From NCBI GenBank assembly GCA_964342515.1, contig CAYFFP010000001.1, forward strand, positions 1 through 64,000: DNA of 64,000 bases, read 5' to 3'. The notes under the pieces are model-generated. The model made no database searches. It was given only the letters and a program-made list of their open reading frames with translations, and was not told where the DNA came from. Position numbers and translations under genes: made by a program. Origin of the DNA: UBA5004 sp964342515 (GTDB lineage Bacteria; Patescibacteriota; Minisyncoccia; Phycocordibacterales; Zambryskibacteraceae). Below are positions 48,022 to 56,234 of the stretch, in pieces; positions within the stretch are counted from its first letter, which is position 1, and each line of letters starts with the position of its first letter.

Positions 48022-48030
48022 AATAAACAT

Positions 48031-49209
48031 TTGTTCGTGAAAAAAAATAAAAAACAAAAGCATAGGAAAATCAAGAAACCGGCCAAAAAGCGGGTCAAAA
48101 AGGTAAAAAAAATAAAAGCCAGACCGAAAAAGGTCGGCAAGCGCAAATTAGAACAGACGCTTAGGATGGAGCGGCTTATTGTCCGCGGCAAGGAGCGCGG
48201 CTTCGTCACTTACGACGAGATTTTGCGCGAGTTCCCGACTATCGAGAATGACATTATCTTTCTTGACGAAATGTACGAGAAACTTCACGGCTCGGGCATC
48301 GATATTCTCGAGGGCGGAGGGCTTCTGGAACTCCCGGAGATAGAGGACAAGAAGTACGCTTACTCGCGCGACAGCTCTTCTTATGACTCCATCCAAATGT
48401 ACTTGCGGGAGATCGGCCAGTATCCGCTCATTGCCGGCGCCATGGAAAAGGAGCTCGCCAAGCGTATTGAGGCGGGCGATGAAGACGCCAAAAACCTCCT
48501 GATGAAGGCCAATTTGCGTCTGGTAGTTTCTATTGCCAAGAAGTATGCCAACAGAAGTCCGGACTTAACGCTGCTTGATCTAATACAGGAGGGTAATCTG
48601 GGACTGCATAAAGCGGTGGAGAAGTTTGATTGGACAAAAGGATTCAAATTCTCGACTTATGCCACTTGGTGGATCCGTCAAGCCATTACCAGAGCGCTGG
48701 CCGACCAGTCGAGGACTATCCGCGTGCCGGTGCATATGGTTGAAACTATCGCCAAGTACAAACAGGTGGTCCGACGCTTGACGCAGGACTTGGGCCGCGA
48801 GCCCCTGCCGGAGGAGATTGCCATGGAGATGAACTTGGACGTTGAGAAGATTTATCAGATAGAAAAGATCGACCAAGCGACCGTTTCGCTCGAGACGCCG
48901 GTAGGGGACGCCGATGATGATAAAAGCAAGCTCGGAGACTTTCTGGCCGATGACAAAATTCTCTCTCCGGATCAAGACTCATCGCGCCGGATAATCTCGG
49001 ACCAAGTGAAAGAAATCTTAAACGACCTTCCGCCGAAGGAGCGGAAGATTCTCGAAATGCGCCACGGCCTGCTTGACGGCTATACTCATACGCTCGAAGA
49101 AGTAGGCAAAGTCTTCGGCGTCACCCGCGAGCGCATCCGCCAAATCGAAGCCAAAGCGCACGAAAAAATCCGCCAGCATGAGAAGATTGACAGATTGAGA
49201 GGGTATTAA
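48031..49209 (+). CDS. rpoD: Primary RNA polymerase sigma factor
   Basis: The 392-aa protein has a lysine-rich N-terminal tail and region 1.2 (YDSIQMYLREIGQYPLIAGA). Region 2 includes DLIQEGNLGLHKAVEKF and FKFSTYATWWIRQAITRAL, which melts and contacts the -10. Region 4 is TLEEVGKVFGVTRERIRQIE, which contacts the -35. It lacks the long non-conserved insert of E. coli RpoD. The start is TTG 48031 or GTG 48037; TAAAAT at 48019-48024 ends 6 nt before the former. It is the likely reader of the TATAAT elements described here. Confidence 0.93.
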   Translation: MFVKKNKKQKHRKIKKPAKKRVKKVKKIKARPKKVGKRKLEQTLRMERLIVRGKERGFVTYDEILREFPTIENDIIFLDEMYEKLHGSGIDILEGGGLLELPEIEDKKYAYSRDSSSYDSIQMYLREIGQYPLIAGAMEKELAKRIEAGDEDAKNLLMKANLRLVVSIAKKYANRSPDLTLLDLIQEGNLGLHKAVEKFDWTKGFKFSTYATWWIRQAITRALADQSRTIRVPVHMVETIAKYKQVVRRLTQDLGREPLPEEIAMEMNLDVEKIYQIEKIDQATVSLETPVGDADDDKSKLGDFLADDKILSPDQDSSRRIISDQVKEILNDLPPKERKILEMRHGLLDGYTHTLEEVGKVFGVTRERIRQIEAKAHEKIRQHEKIDRLRGY

Positions 49210-49238
49210 TTTCTCTCCAATTGCGTTATCATAGATAT

Positions 49239-49520
49239 ATGAAGAAAACTTATTCCATAAGGACAAAATATGGTCTCTTCCGAGCGTTTATTTGGCAGGA
49301 TAAACGAGATAAGTTTTATCTTGTTGAGGTGCCAAGCTTCGATAAAGCCATGACCCAGGGCTACACTTTGGCAGAAGCAAAGGAAATGGCAGCTGATCTT
49401 ATTAATCTCTTGTGTGAAGACGCTATGGATAACGGGAAGGTTGTGATAGATGACAATCGACGAGTGTTTGCTCGCGGCAAGTTAGCGCGTAAAACTGGGC
49501 CAGTCTTTATTACTGCATGA
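49239..49520 (+). CDS. HicB-like protein, solitary
   Basis: The 93-aa product resembles the partly degraded RNase-H fold of HicB antitoxins (IRTKYGLFRAFIWQDK ... KFYLVEVPSFDKAMTQGYTL ... AEAKEMAADLINLL). In complete loci HicB neutralises the mRNA interferase HicA. No hicA is next to it. The about 55 nt after the stop can be read in another frame as SLKEFLKLLGK, which resembles a HicA start and could be a remnant. TATCAT at 49227-49232 ends 6 nt before the ATG. Confidence 0.65.
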   Translation: MKKTYSIRTKYGLFRAFIWQDKRDKFYLVEVPSFDKAMTQGYTLAEAKEMAADLINLLCEDAMDNGKVVIDDNRRVFARGKLARKTGPVFITA

Positions 49521-49595
49521 GCTTGCTATCCGGTCTTCGCTAAAAGAATTTCTGAAATTATTGGGCAAATAAAATCCGCCAGCACGAAAAAATAA

Positions 49596-49623
49596 TTGAC
49601 ATAAATTGAGATAGTGATAAAAT
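49596..49623 (+). promoter_or_regulatory. Sigma-70 promoter of the DUF2779 gene
   Basis: TTGACA (49596-49601) and TAAAAT (49618-49623) with 16 nt between. Confidence 0.75.
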
Positions 49624-49629
49624 TAAATT

Positions 49630-49741
49630 GTTTAATAAACCGACACGAACCCCCGGAGGTGAGGATCCGCTTAGGCCACTAACCCCTCGTATAGGTTAGA
49701 ATATCCTAAGTAATACACCGAAGGGGGTTTAGTCGTTAATT
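49630..49741 (+). promoter_or_regulatory. Structured 5' leader, possible cis-regulatory RNA
   Basis: About 110 nt separate the promoter and the ATG at 49742. AACCCCC near 49648 can pair with GGGGGTTT near 49723-49730, enclosing the whole leader. Inside, AACC/GGTT and AGG/CCT hairpins fall at about 49680-49710. A GGAGGTGAGG motif at 49655-49664 has no start codon after it and may be an internal pairing partner rather than a ribosome site. Confidence 0.4.
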
Positions 49742-51274
49742 ATGCCTGAATTTAAAGCAAAACCAGTAATTTCCAAGTCAGAATTCATGATGTTTTTGAA
49801 GCATCCGGCGTGGCTGTGGCTCAAGAAGCACGATAAAAATAAGCTCCCGGAACCGGACAAGACTCTGCAACTGCGCTTCGACGAGGGCGCACTCTTCGAA
49901 AGCTACGCGGAGAAAATTTTCCTTCCGCCAGCTGGCGGAGCGGTTAAACTTGGATATAAAAAAGATGGGAATGTCTTCTCCGGCACCATGTATTACGCTC
50001 TGCCCGAAACGACTCTCGGAGAAATTAAGAAGGAAACGAAAGTAATTTTGCAAGGCCGTTTAGAAGTAGAAAATATTACATCCACTTTTGACGTTCTCGA
50101 GAGGGTGGGGGAGAAGACCTTTGACCTTTATGAAATCAAATCGTCCACTTCCGTAAAGCCAGAGCATATACCAGACCTCGCTTTCCAAACTTTAGTTATC
50201 GAAAAATCCGGCTTTAAGGTTCGCGATGCGCATGTGCTTTATGTAAATAAAGAGTACCTGAGGAAAGGAGAGATAGATCCGTCCGGTATAAGCAAAAAAG
50301 AGGATGTGACGGAAAAGGTGCGTGAAGCTATTCCCGAAACTCTAGAGAATATCGAGAAAGCCTTTAAGGTTCTCTCTGGTCCCATGCCCAACCTGTCACC
50401 GCGACATCTGACAGGCGGTGAGATGGGTGAGTGGCTCGATATCTATCAGGTGATTAATGGCGAATTGCCCCAATATCACATTTACAAACTGGCTGGTCTT
50501 AAGCCCGATTTAGTCGAATGGCTTGAAGATAACGGCATCGAAGCGCTCCATGATGTTCCTCTGGACGAACGATTAAATGAGCGGCAAAGACGTCAGATAG
50601 AAGCCATGAAATCCGGCGAACAGAAGATTGATAAGGAAGAAATAAAAAATTTCTTAGATAAATTGGAGTATCCAATACACTTCTTCGACTATGAGACAGC
50701 CATGGGTGTTATTCCAGCCTTCGACGGATACAGGCCGTATCAACAAATTCCATTCCAATATTCTTTACATATCTTGCCGAGCCAGGGAGCGGAACTAATT
50801 CACAAAGAATATCTTCACACGGAGAATTCCGACCCGGTGCCGGAATTATTGAAGCATATTAAAGAAGATTTTGAGGGTAAAGGCTCCGTTATATCTTGGT
50901 TTATGACGTTTGAAAAAGGCAGGAACAGCGAGATGGCCAAGATGTATCCAGAATACGAAAAAATTCTAAATAATATCAATGATCGGATGGTAGATTTGAT
51001 GATACCGTTTTCCAAAGGATGGTTCGTGGATAAGGACTTCTTCGGCAGGGCTTCTATCAAAGCGGTTTTACCGGTGCTTCTGCCGGAACTAAGCTATAAG
51101 GCGCTCGAAATATCCGGCGGGGCGGACGCGCAGAGGATTTGGATGGAAACGGTGCTGAAGAATCTTAACGCGGAGAAGAAAGAAAAAATTATGGAGGATT
51201 TGCGTAAGTACTGCGCTCTTGATACGTACGCGATGTATGCAATCTATAAATATTTATCGGGAAAAGTCACTTAA
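49742..51274 (+). CDS. DUF2779 / RecB-like nuclease family protein
   Basis: The 510-aa product has an N-terminal RecB/Cas4-like region (KPVISKSEFMMFLKHPAWLW; FDLYEIKSSTSVK about residues 127-139 with the Glu and Lys of the PD-(D/E)xK core). The C-terminal region has the exonuclease-like IHFFDYETAMGVIPAFDGYR (about residue 318), SWFMTFEKGRNSEMA and KYCALDTYAMYAI, matching the DUF2779 family. It probably degrades DNA. A 16-nt perfect palindrome at 49924-49939 encodes PPAGGA and looks like an in-frame insertion. It is expressed alone from a strong promoter with a structured leader. Confidence 0.82.
   Translation: MPEFKAKPVISKSEFMMFLKHPAWLWLKKHDKNKLPEPDKTLQLRFDEGALFESYAEKIFLPPAGGAVKLGYKKDGNVFSGTMYYALPETTLGEIKKETKVILQGRLEVENITSTFDVLERVGEKTFDLYEIKSSTSVKPEHIPDLAFQTLVIEKSGFKVRDAHVLYVNKEYLRKGEIDPSGISKKEDVTEKVREAIPETLENIEKAFKVLSGPMPNLSPRHLTGGEMGEWLDIYQVINGELPQYHIYKLAGLKPDLVEWLEDNGIEALHDVPLDERLNERQRRQIEAMKSGEQKIDKEEIKNFLDKLEYPIHFFDYETAMGVIPAFDGYRPYQQIPFQYSLHILPSQGAELIHKEYLHTENSDPVPELLKHIKEDFEGKGSVISWFMTFEKGRNSEMAKMYPEYEKILNNINDRMVDLMIPFSKGWFVDKDFFGRASIKAVLPVLLPELSYKALEISGGADAQRIWMETVLKNLNAEKKEKIMEDLRKYCALDTYAMYAIYKYLSGKVT
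49924..49939. repeat. 16-nt perfect palindrome in the DUF2779 gene
   Basis: TCCGCCAG followed by CTGGCGGA, read in frame as PPAGG. Confidence 0.7.
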
Positions 51275-51947
51275 GCAAGGAGTCGATCTTCTGTCTCACG
51301 CTTGCGATAGGTTCTGCGCCGTTTATCACCACTTTTTCGCCGTCTTGGGAGACAATTATTGAATGGGGAGTACCCCGAGCGCCGGCTTTAACCGCTTCGG
51401 CGATACTCTCCTCGATTTTTTGGTTGTATCGGCCGCTGTTGAGACAAGAGTTGAAACTTTCTACATCAAGTCCTATATCGCCCGCGATTTTCGACAGCTC
51501 CGTTTCCGGCAGAGAGTCGTTGGAATTTGTTCTTTCGAAAATCTCATCAAGATAATTCCAGAAGGCCATGTTACCGCCGAGCTCCGCCGCGCATTCCGTG
51601 GCCTCCGCTTCCTTGATGGCTTTGGCATGGAGTTGCTGGATGGGGAAATGGCGGTAGACCCAGGCAACCCGTCCTCCGTAAGATGATAGAATTTCTTTCA
51701 TAGTACTATGGAAAGTTTTGCAGAACGGACATTCGGTGTCGGAGTATTCAATGATGATAAGTTCGGCGGAGCGGCTGCCGCGGATGTGGTCAGCGTCACT
51801 TACCGGCTTCACATCAACGCCACTCGTTGTCGGTTGTCGGTTGTCGGTTGTCGGTTGTTTCGCTCCCCCGAAATAAACTGCTCCCGCCACAAGCGCTCCG
51901 GCCACTACTATCGCCAGAGGCACTAAGAATTTATTCTGTTCTTCCAT
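51267..51947 (-). CDS. DsbA-family thiol oxidoreductase
   Basis: The 226-aa membrane-anchored protein has a helix at about residues 7-25 (VPLAIVVAGALVAGAVYF). A Thr/Gln/Asp linker encoded by 7-nt tandem repeats follows, then a thioredoxin-fold domain with the active site DTECPFCKTF and the cis-proline loop GTPHSIIV. It probably forms or shuffles disulfides in exported proteins such as the cysteine-bearing pilins. ATG 51947 is chosen because TACAAT (51961-51956) ends 8 nt upstream, and a longer frame from 51974 would start inside the promoter. It overlaps the DUF2779 gene tail-to-tail by 8 nt. Confidence 0.88.
   Translation of the reverse strand: MEEQNKFLVPLAIVVAGALVAGAVYFGGAKQPTTDNRQPTTSGVDVKPVSDADHIRGSRSAELIIIEYSDTECPFCKTFHSTMKEILSSYGGRVAWVYRHFPIQQLHAKAIKEAEATECAAELGGNMAFWNYLDEIFERTNSNDSLPETELSKIAGDIGLDVESFNSCLNSGRYNQKIEESIAEAVKAGARGTPHSIIVSQDGEKVVINGAEPIASVRQKIDSLLK
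51826..51858. repeat. 7-nt tandem repeat inside the DsbA-like gene
   Basis: GTTGTCG is repeated four times plus five further bases. The unit is not a multiple of three, so any change in copy number shifts the reading frame. It encodes the linker after the membrane helix. Confidence 0.9.
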
Positions 51948-51975
51948 GGTAAAATATTGTATCACATGCCGCAAG

Positions 51976-52536
51976 TTAGAAGGGGAGAGAGAAAGTCATT
52001 TTGTTTTCGTTCGGTTTCTCCCATTCACTCGTGTCGAGTTTGATCTCCTTGAGCTGACCACCTTCTTTGAAGATTAATTTATTATTGGCGCGAGCGTAAT
52101 CGTAGAGTTCTTTGGTGAGTTTAACATCATCGATGCAATAGCTTCTGATTTTCTCTATCTCGCCGGCTTGCCACCACTTGAGAGCGTCGGAGCCGTGGCC
52201 GGATTTATGTTTGCCCAGAGTGCCTTCCGCCAACTGGTCGAGCTTCATGCCGCGGCCGTAACTTTTCTTAATTTCCTTGAGAATATCCAGATGCTTGATC
52301 TTCGTCAGGTCGCCCGGATAATACTTGTTGAGTATTGGAATATCGAAGTGCTCCGAATAAAATCCGATAATCATGTCGGCGCGTTCAAGCACCGGCCAGA
52401 GCTTACCCAGCTCTTCTTCTAAATATGTCGAATAAGTATCGGTACTCGAATCGTAAATGCCCACCAGAGCCAAGTCGATGCTCAAAACGTCCCGAAGAAA
52501 GTTCCTGGTCTCGATATCAAATACTATTTTACGCAT
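51976..52536 (-). CDS. DEDD-type 3'-5' exonuclease-like protein
   Basis: The 186-aa RNase-H-fold protein has the first motif IVFDIETRN (Asp, Glu), the second MIIGFYSEHFDIPIL (Asp) and the third YCIDDVKLTKELYDYA (Asp plus Tyr). The pattern matches the YprB/RNase T-like group that trims single-stranded DNA or RNA. It overlaps hisS by 8 nt (ATGCGTAA), so the two are translated together, an unusual pairing. Confidence 0.8.
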   Translation of the reverse strand: MRKIVFDIETRNFLRDVLSIDLALVGIYDSSTDTYSTYLEEELGKLWPVLERADMIIGFYSEHFDIPILNKYYPGDLTKIKHLDILKEIKKSYGRGMKLDQLAEGTLGKHKSGHGSDALKWWQAGEIEKIRSYCIDDVKLTKELYDYARANNKLIFKEGGQLKEIKLDTSEWEKPNENKMTFSLPF

Positions 52537-53293
52537 AGGGTCCTAACTTGTGGGTCTCAAGAAAGTCTCTAAGGGCGATATCTCCCATGGCAAAGCCCAC
52601 GGCCGGCACAGGCTCGACGCCAAATAGCTCAAGCAAATTATCGTACCTTCCGCCTCCGGCTATGGCGCGCGGATTTTCTTTGTTGGTGTCGAAAATTTCG
52701 AAGACCATGCCGGTATAGTAAGTCTGGCCTCTGGCAAGTGTCGGGTCAGAGACGATATTGAGCGCGGTATCTTTGAAAGTATCGATACCAGCATTGTTCA
52801 TCCTGATTTCGAAATCCTCATCTTTTACTCCGAACTCTTTCATCACGGCATAAGCGAGTTTTAGAATTTCTTTGTCTGCTTCTATATCAGAAAGCCCTAA
52901 TAAATCCGCGTTAAACTGATAGTGTTCGCGCCTTCTGCCGCGCTGCGGGCGCTCATAGCGGAAGAGATTCGGGATAGAGTACCAGCGCAGTGGAAATTTG
53001 AGCGACTTGCGGCGCGCCGCGACCATGCGAGCGAGAGTGGGGGTCATTTCTGGCCGAAGAGTGACGCTTCGACCGCCGCGGTCGGTGAAGGTGAAAGTTT
53101 GCTGGTTGACTATCTCGTTACCGGACTTTTCTGTATAGATTTCCGTAGGTTCGAGCGGGGAAGCGCTGTATTCTTCGTAACCAAATTGCTCGGCCACCTT
53201 GCGCCAAGTATCGAAGATATAGTTCTGAATCTTCATATCTTCAGGATAAAAGTCCTGTACTCCTTTGTACGGCGCGGTATCCAATTTTGACAT
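52529..53293 (-). CDS. hisS: Short histidyl-tRNA synthetase-like protein
   Basis: The 254-aa product shows class II motifs 1 and 2 (TEIYTEKSGNEIVNQQTFTF; RWYSIPNLFRYERPQRGRRR) and the histidine-specific segment LARGQTYYTGMVFEIF with motif 3 AIAGGGRYDNLLELFG. It ends directly after the catalytic domain, with no anticodon-binding domain. The usual insertion between motif 2 and LARG is also very short. Normal HisRS has about 420 residues. It could be a minimal HisRS, a HisZ-like or other aminoacylating paralogue, or depend on a partner. ATG 53293 follows TATAAT (53305-53300) by 6 nt. Confidence 0.75.
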   Translation of the reverse strand: MSKLDTAPYKGVQDFYPEDMKIQNYIFDTWRKVAEQFGYEEYSASPLEPTEIYTEKSGNEIVNQQTFTFTDRGGRSVTLRPEMTPTLARMVAARRKSLKFPLRWYSIPNLFRYERPQRGRRREHYQFNADLLGLSDIEADKEILKLAYAVMKEFGVKDEDFEIRMNNAGIDTFKDTALNIVSDPTLARGQTYYTGMVFEIFDTNKENPRAIAGGGRYDNLLELFGVEPVPAVGFAMGDIALRDFLETHKLGPYA

Positions 53294-53579
53294 GAGGGTA
53301 TTATACCTTAATAGCAAAAATCCCGTCTAAACGGGATTTTTGCTTGGAGCGGCCAACTCGTGTAAGAGGTGTGTTCCGCTTATATTCTAATTTGGTCTCC
53401 GTGTGAGGCTCATAACTCTCACTGGTTTGAGACCTTATATTTAAGTTATGGAAGTCCTCTTGTTATCCAACCGAAGCAAAGCTCGGGGGACAAAGCTGAC
53501 CTAACTACATTTTCTTAAACCAATGTAAAATGTCAAATCAAAATTGTTCGAAACTGCGTGGATAATCTGTGGATTAATG
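53294..53579 (-). ncRNA. Gene-free stretch with strong hairpins, possible small RNA
   Basis: No gene is seen. On the minus strand a long-range stem GGTCTC/GAGACC (plus-strand about 53393-53434) encloses GTGAG-type arms. AGCGG/CCGCT forms another stem near 53349-53382. A perfect 14-bp hairpin at 53313-53344 (AGCAAAAATCCCGT and its complement) ends the stretch and overlaps the -35 area of hisS. It could be the 3' region of the DoxX transcript or a separate RNA. Confidence 0.4.
53313..53344 (-). terminator. Perfect 14-bp hairpin terminator
   Basis: Left arm 53313-53326, loop CTAA, right arm 53331-53344, with T-rich lower stem in both directions. It would stop minus-strand transcription before hisS. 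Confidence 0.75.
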
Positions 53580-53969
53580 TTAATAAGTCTTCCTGAAAGA
53601 TTTATCAACACTCCAAATACCCGCGCCGTAAGCCGCGAAGAAGAGGAAAATAAAGGCGAAGAGCGCCGCCGGCTCGCCGCCGTTCTGGATCGGGAAGAAC
53701 GTCTCCATGCTGAAGTGGGCTGTAAAGTATGCCACCGCCATTTCGCCCGCGAGGATGAAAGCCACCGGTCTTACGAATAAACCAAGAAGAATAGCGGTTC
53801 CTCCAACAAGCTCTAAGATGCCAGCTACCATCATAAGAGTCGGAAGTTCTCCGCCGGGCATGCCGCCGAACCAGCCCAGAAGTTTCATCCCTCCGTGCTG
53901 GAGGAATAGAAGCCCGGCCGCCACTCTTAATAAAAAGACCGCAACCCCAATTATTTTTTCTTTAGTCAT
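53580..53969 (-). CDS. DoxX family membrane protein
   Basis: The 129-aa protein has four membrane helices and the DoxX pattern (LLRVAAGLLFLQHGGMKLLG; VAGILELVGGTAILLGLFVR; FILAGEMAVAYFTAHF; PAALFAFIFLFFAAYGAG). Members of this family take part in redox or quinone-linked processes, but most are uncharacterised. The ATG at 53969 lies 9 nt after a TAGAAT on the minus strand (53984-53979). Confidence 0.85.
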   Translation of the reverse strand: MTKEKIIGVAVFLLRVAAGLLFLQHGGMKLLGWFGGMPGGELPTLMMVAGILELVGGTAILLGLFVRPVAFILAGEMAVAYFTAHFSMETFFPIQNGGEPAALFAFIFLFFAAYGAGIWSVDKSFRKTY

Positions 53970-54112
53970 ATGCACCTTATTCTACCAGACTTTATAAATC
54001 TCACGCGAAGGCGTGCAAGAACGCCTCTTTGTACTCCGGCGGAATTTCAACGGGGGAAAATATACGCTCCTCCCATCTGTCTAATAAAACATATTACACA
54101 AACAATAGAGTT

Positions 54113-54958
54113 TTAGTAGAGCGCGTTTACGCCAGTTATGTCGCCCGGGTTAAGGTCGCGCTTCTGGATCTCGGCGGTTGGTGAGAAGCGATACATCGTT
54201 TCCTCGGTGCAGGAATCCGAAGGATGTCCCATCCCGGCGGCATGACCATTTTCATGGGTCGCGATGTTGTCAAAATCCATTTTGCCGGCTACGCCCGCAC
54301 CTTCTGCTGACCAGTCAAAGGTTACATCATCATACACCTGATCCCATTCAACCAGTTGTCTGCCCGAGATTGGTCCGCCAAATATCCCCCAGACAATGGT
54401 GACCGCAATGGTATTTGAATTTACAATATCAGCAAAGTAGACTTCGTTTTGATTATCAAGAGACAAGGTATCAGCAGAAAGTGTGGCAGAAGTTATGGTG
54501 CCTACTCCCAGAACATCTATTCCCGCTCCATTGGTAACATTTCCATCTGTTGCATCTTCCCACTTGGAAACCCCGCCACTTAAAAGATTAAAGACAGTAG
54601 CATTAGCTAAACCGTCAATATTTGAAGGGTTTACCAGCCATGGTTCAACATTCTTCCATTTGGCACCTTTGGCCAAATAGGTGTAGCAGGCGGTATTACT
54701 GGGTCTGGCACCACCGGGTTTTATTGCATTATCTTTTCGGTGAATAATCGCCAAGCCCTCAACTACCTTGCCTGTTCCAGGATCAACCGCAGTTCCTAAG
54801 GATATTACATTGGAATTATCCGCAGCAGGAGGGAGAAGTAAGGTTCTTGTGGTCCCAGGAGTATCAAGAGTGGCGGTCTCAAGAGGAGGAGCGGCTGCGA
54901 CCACCACTGCTAAAAGAAGACTTAAGACTGTTCCAATGCTTATAGTTAGTTTTTTCAT
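54113..54958 (-). CDS. Secreted matrixin-type metalloprotease
   Basis: The 281-aa protein has a signal peptide (LTISIGTVLSLLLAVVVAAA) and the metzincin zinc motif THENGHAAGMGHP (HExxHxxGxxH, about residue 238) followed by the Met-turn ETMYRFSP. The catalytic Glu and three His ligands are present. The upstream 200 residues include a prodomain-like part with NTACYTYLAKGAKW and no clear cysteine switch. It probably cleaves extracellular or host-cell proteins, and the AT-rich promoter suggests separate transcription. Confidence 0.85.
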   Translation of the reverse strand: MKKLTISIGTVLSLLLAVVVAAAPPLETATLDTPGTTRTLLLPPAADNSNVISLGTAVDPGTGKVVEGLAIIHRKDNAIKPGGARPSNTACYTYLAKGAKWKNVEPWLVNPSNIDGLANATVFNLLSGGVSKWEDATDGNVTNGAGIDVLGVGTITSATLSADTLSLDNQNEVYFADIVNSNTIAVTIVWGIFGGPISGRQLVEWDQVYDDVTFDWSAEGAGVAGKMDFDNIATHENGHAAGMGHPSDSCTEETMYRFSPTAEIQKRDLNPGDITGVNALY

Positions 54959-55012
54959 ATAGATATAATAATATTACTAAATGCTATCCCATCAGCAGCA
55001 GATGTCAAGAAG

Positions 55013-55636
55013 TTAATACAGCAGTATAAGCGCGAGTGCCGCCATCCCAAAATCCTCGATGATAGTTATTTTTGTAAGAGGAACCTTGAGGAAAGTGCCG
55101 AGGCATGCGCATTGAAACTCCTCGCCTCTGGCCAATTTAACAGCAACTCCTATGCCGCTAAAAGTCATTACGACAACCTCTGCCCAAAGAAGAGAGGGGT
55201 CGTGGAAACCTAGAAGCATGGCAAGACCAAACCCCAACTCTATGAACGGATACGCGTAGCCGTAACCAAACCATTTTTGCGCCAGCAGGTCATACGTCGA
55301 GTATCCTTCGGCAAAACCTTTAAGGTCCATCAATTTAAAGCCGGCAAAAACTATGAAAAACCCGATCATAAAGTAGATGATCGAGTTCTCTACATTGAAC
55401 CCACCTCGTGAGTAGTCAGCGACACTCAAAACCGCCGACACCAGCAGTAAGAGAGAAATAATCACGATTAGGGGTACGTAATTTCTCCATGTCAGCAAGC
55501 CCAATCCTCGATCTTCTGTCTCGTGGACTCTTTTTGGCGCTTCGTTCTTGAGTGCAAGCGCCATACCGCACCTCGGGCATTGACCCGGGCCACCCTGTGT
55601 TATCTCCGGATGCATTGGACAAGTGTATTTATTCAT
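55013..55636 (-). CDS. Heavy-metal-binding-domain membrane protein with MauE-like region
   Basis: The 207-aa protein has an N-terminal metal-binding module YTCPMHPEITQGGPGQCPRC, then GMAL (residues 4-27, as found in copper-handling proteins). Four membrane helices follow, including YPFIELGFGLAMLLGFH and a CACLGTF motif (about residue 177) seen in MauE/DoxX-like proteins. It overlaps the downstream minus-strand gene by 8 nt. Together they may handle copper or thiol redox at the membrane. Confidence 0.75.
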   Translation of the reverse strand: MNKYTCPMHPEITQGGPGQCPRCGMALALKNEAPKRVHETEDRGLGLLTWRNYVPLIVIISLLLLVSAVLSVADYSRGGFNVENSIIYFMIGFFIVFAGFKLMDLKGFAEGYSTYDLLAQKWFGYGYAYPFIELGFGLAMLLGFHDPSLLWAEVVVMTFSGIGVAVKLARGEEFQCACLGTFLKVPLTKITIIEDFGMAALALILLY

Positions 55637-56072
55637 ATCTTAATTCAATCTTATCGCCATCCTTCATCTCATAATTTCCAAGTTCGGTATTATCAAAGCC
55701 ATTAACGACCATTCTTAGGTTAGAGCCGAAGGAGTTCATATCTTTACCCCAACTCTTAAATAGCTGTTCAAGCCTAATATCGTCTTTACGAACAATACTG
55801 CTAAACTCTAAGTGAACCACACCATTTGCCGCATCATCGTGAGTATGAACGGGCGCCATTCCCATTGGTAAAGACGAGTATTGAGGGCCTATGCCAATGT
55901 TCGCAGGAATAGCTTGTTTCTCATTCTTAACATAGATAGTTAGTACGGGATGCCAATGAAGACCATTTCTTGAAATAATTTCTGGGTCACTCTTCTGCAA
56001 GCTCTTAGACCACCAAATACTTCCTCCGAAGAGAATAACGATAATACCAACAATAAGAAGAGCATTTTTCAT
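55629..56072 (-). CDS. Membrane-anchored exported protein with metal-like histidines
   Basis: The 147-aa protein starts at ATG 56072 with a membrane helix (ALLIVGIIVILFGGSIWWS). An exported domain with LHWHPVLTIYV and PVHTHDDAANGVVHLEF follows. These His-rich strands could bind copper or another metal. It is coupled by an 8-nt overlap to the heavy-metal-binding membrane protein, supporting a joint role. Frames starting upstream at 56177 lie in the promoter region and are not used. Confidence 0.65.
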   Translation of the reverse strand: MKNALLIVGIIVILFGGSIWWSKSLQKSDPEIISRNGLHWHPVLTIYVKNEKQAIPANIGIGPQYSSLPMGMAPVHTHDDAANGVVHLEFSSIVRKDDIRLEQLFKSWGKDMNSFGSNLRMVVNGFDNTELGNYEMKDGDKIELRYE

Positions 56073-56234
56073 AGTTATCTGCTCCCCAAGTATAGCATTG
56101 ATATACCCCTGTTCTTTAGCAAAGAATATATGCAACCCCGAACCAAAGCAGAGTTTGGTACGGGGCAGGCCCGACATTATTTTTAGGGTAATTGAGAAAT
56201 CGCATAAATCGTGCTAATATACGTCTATACACAT

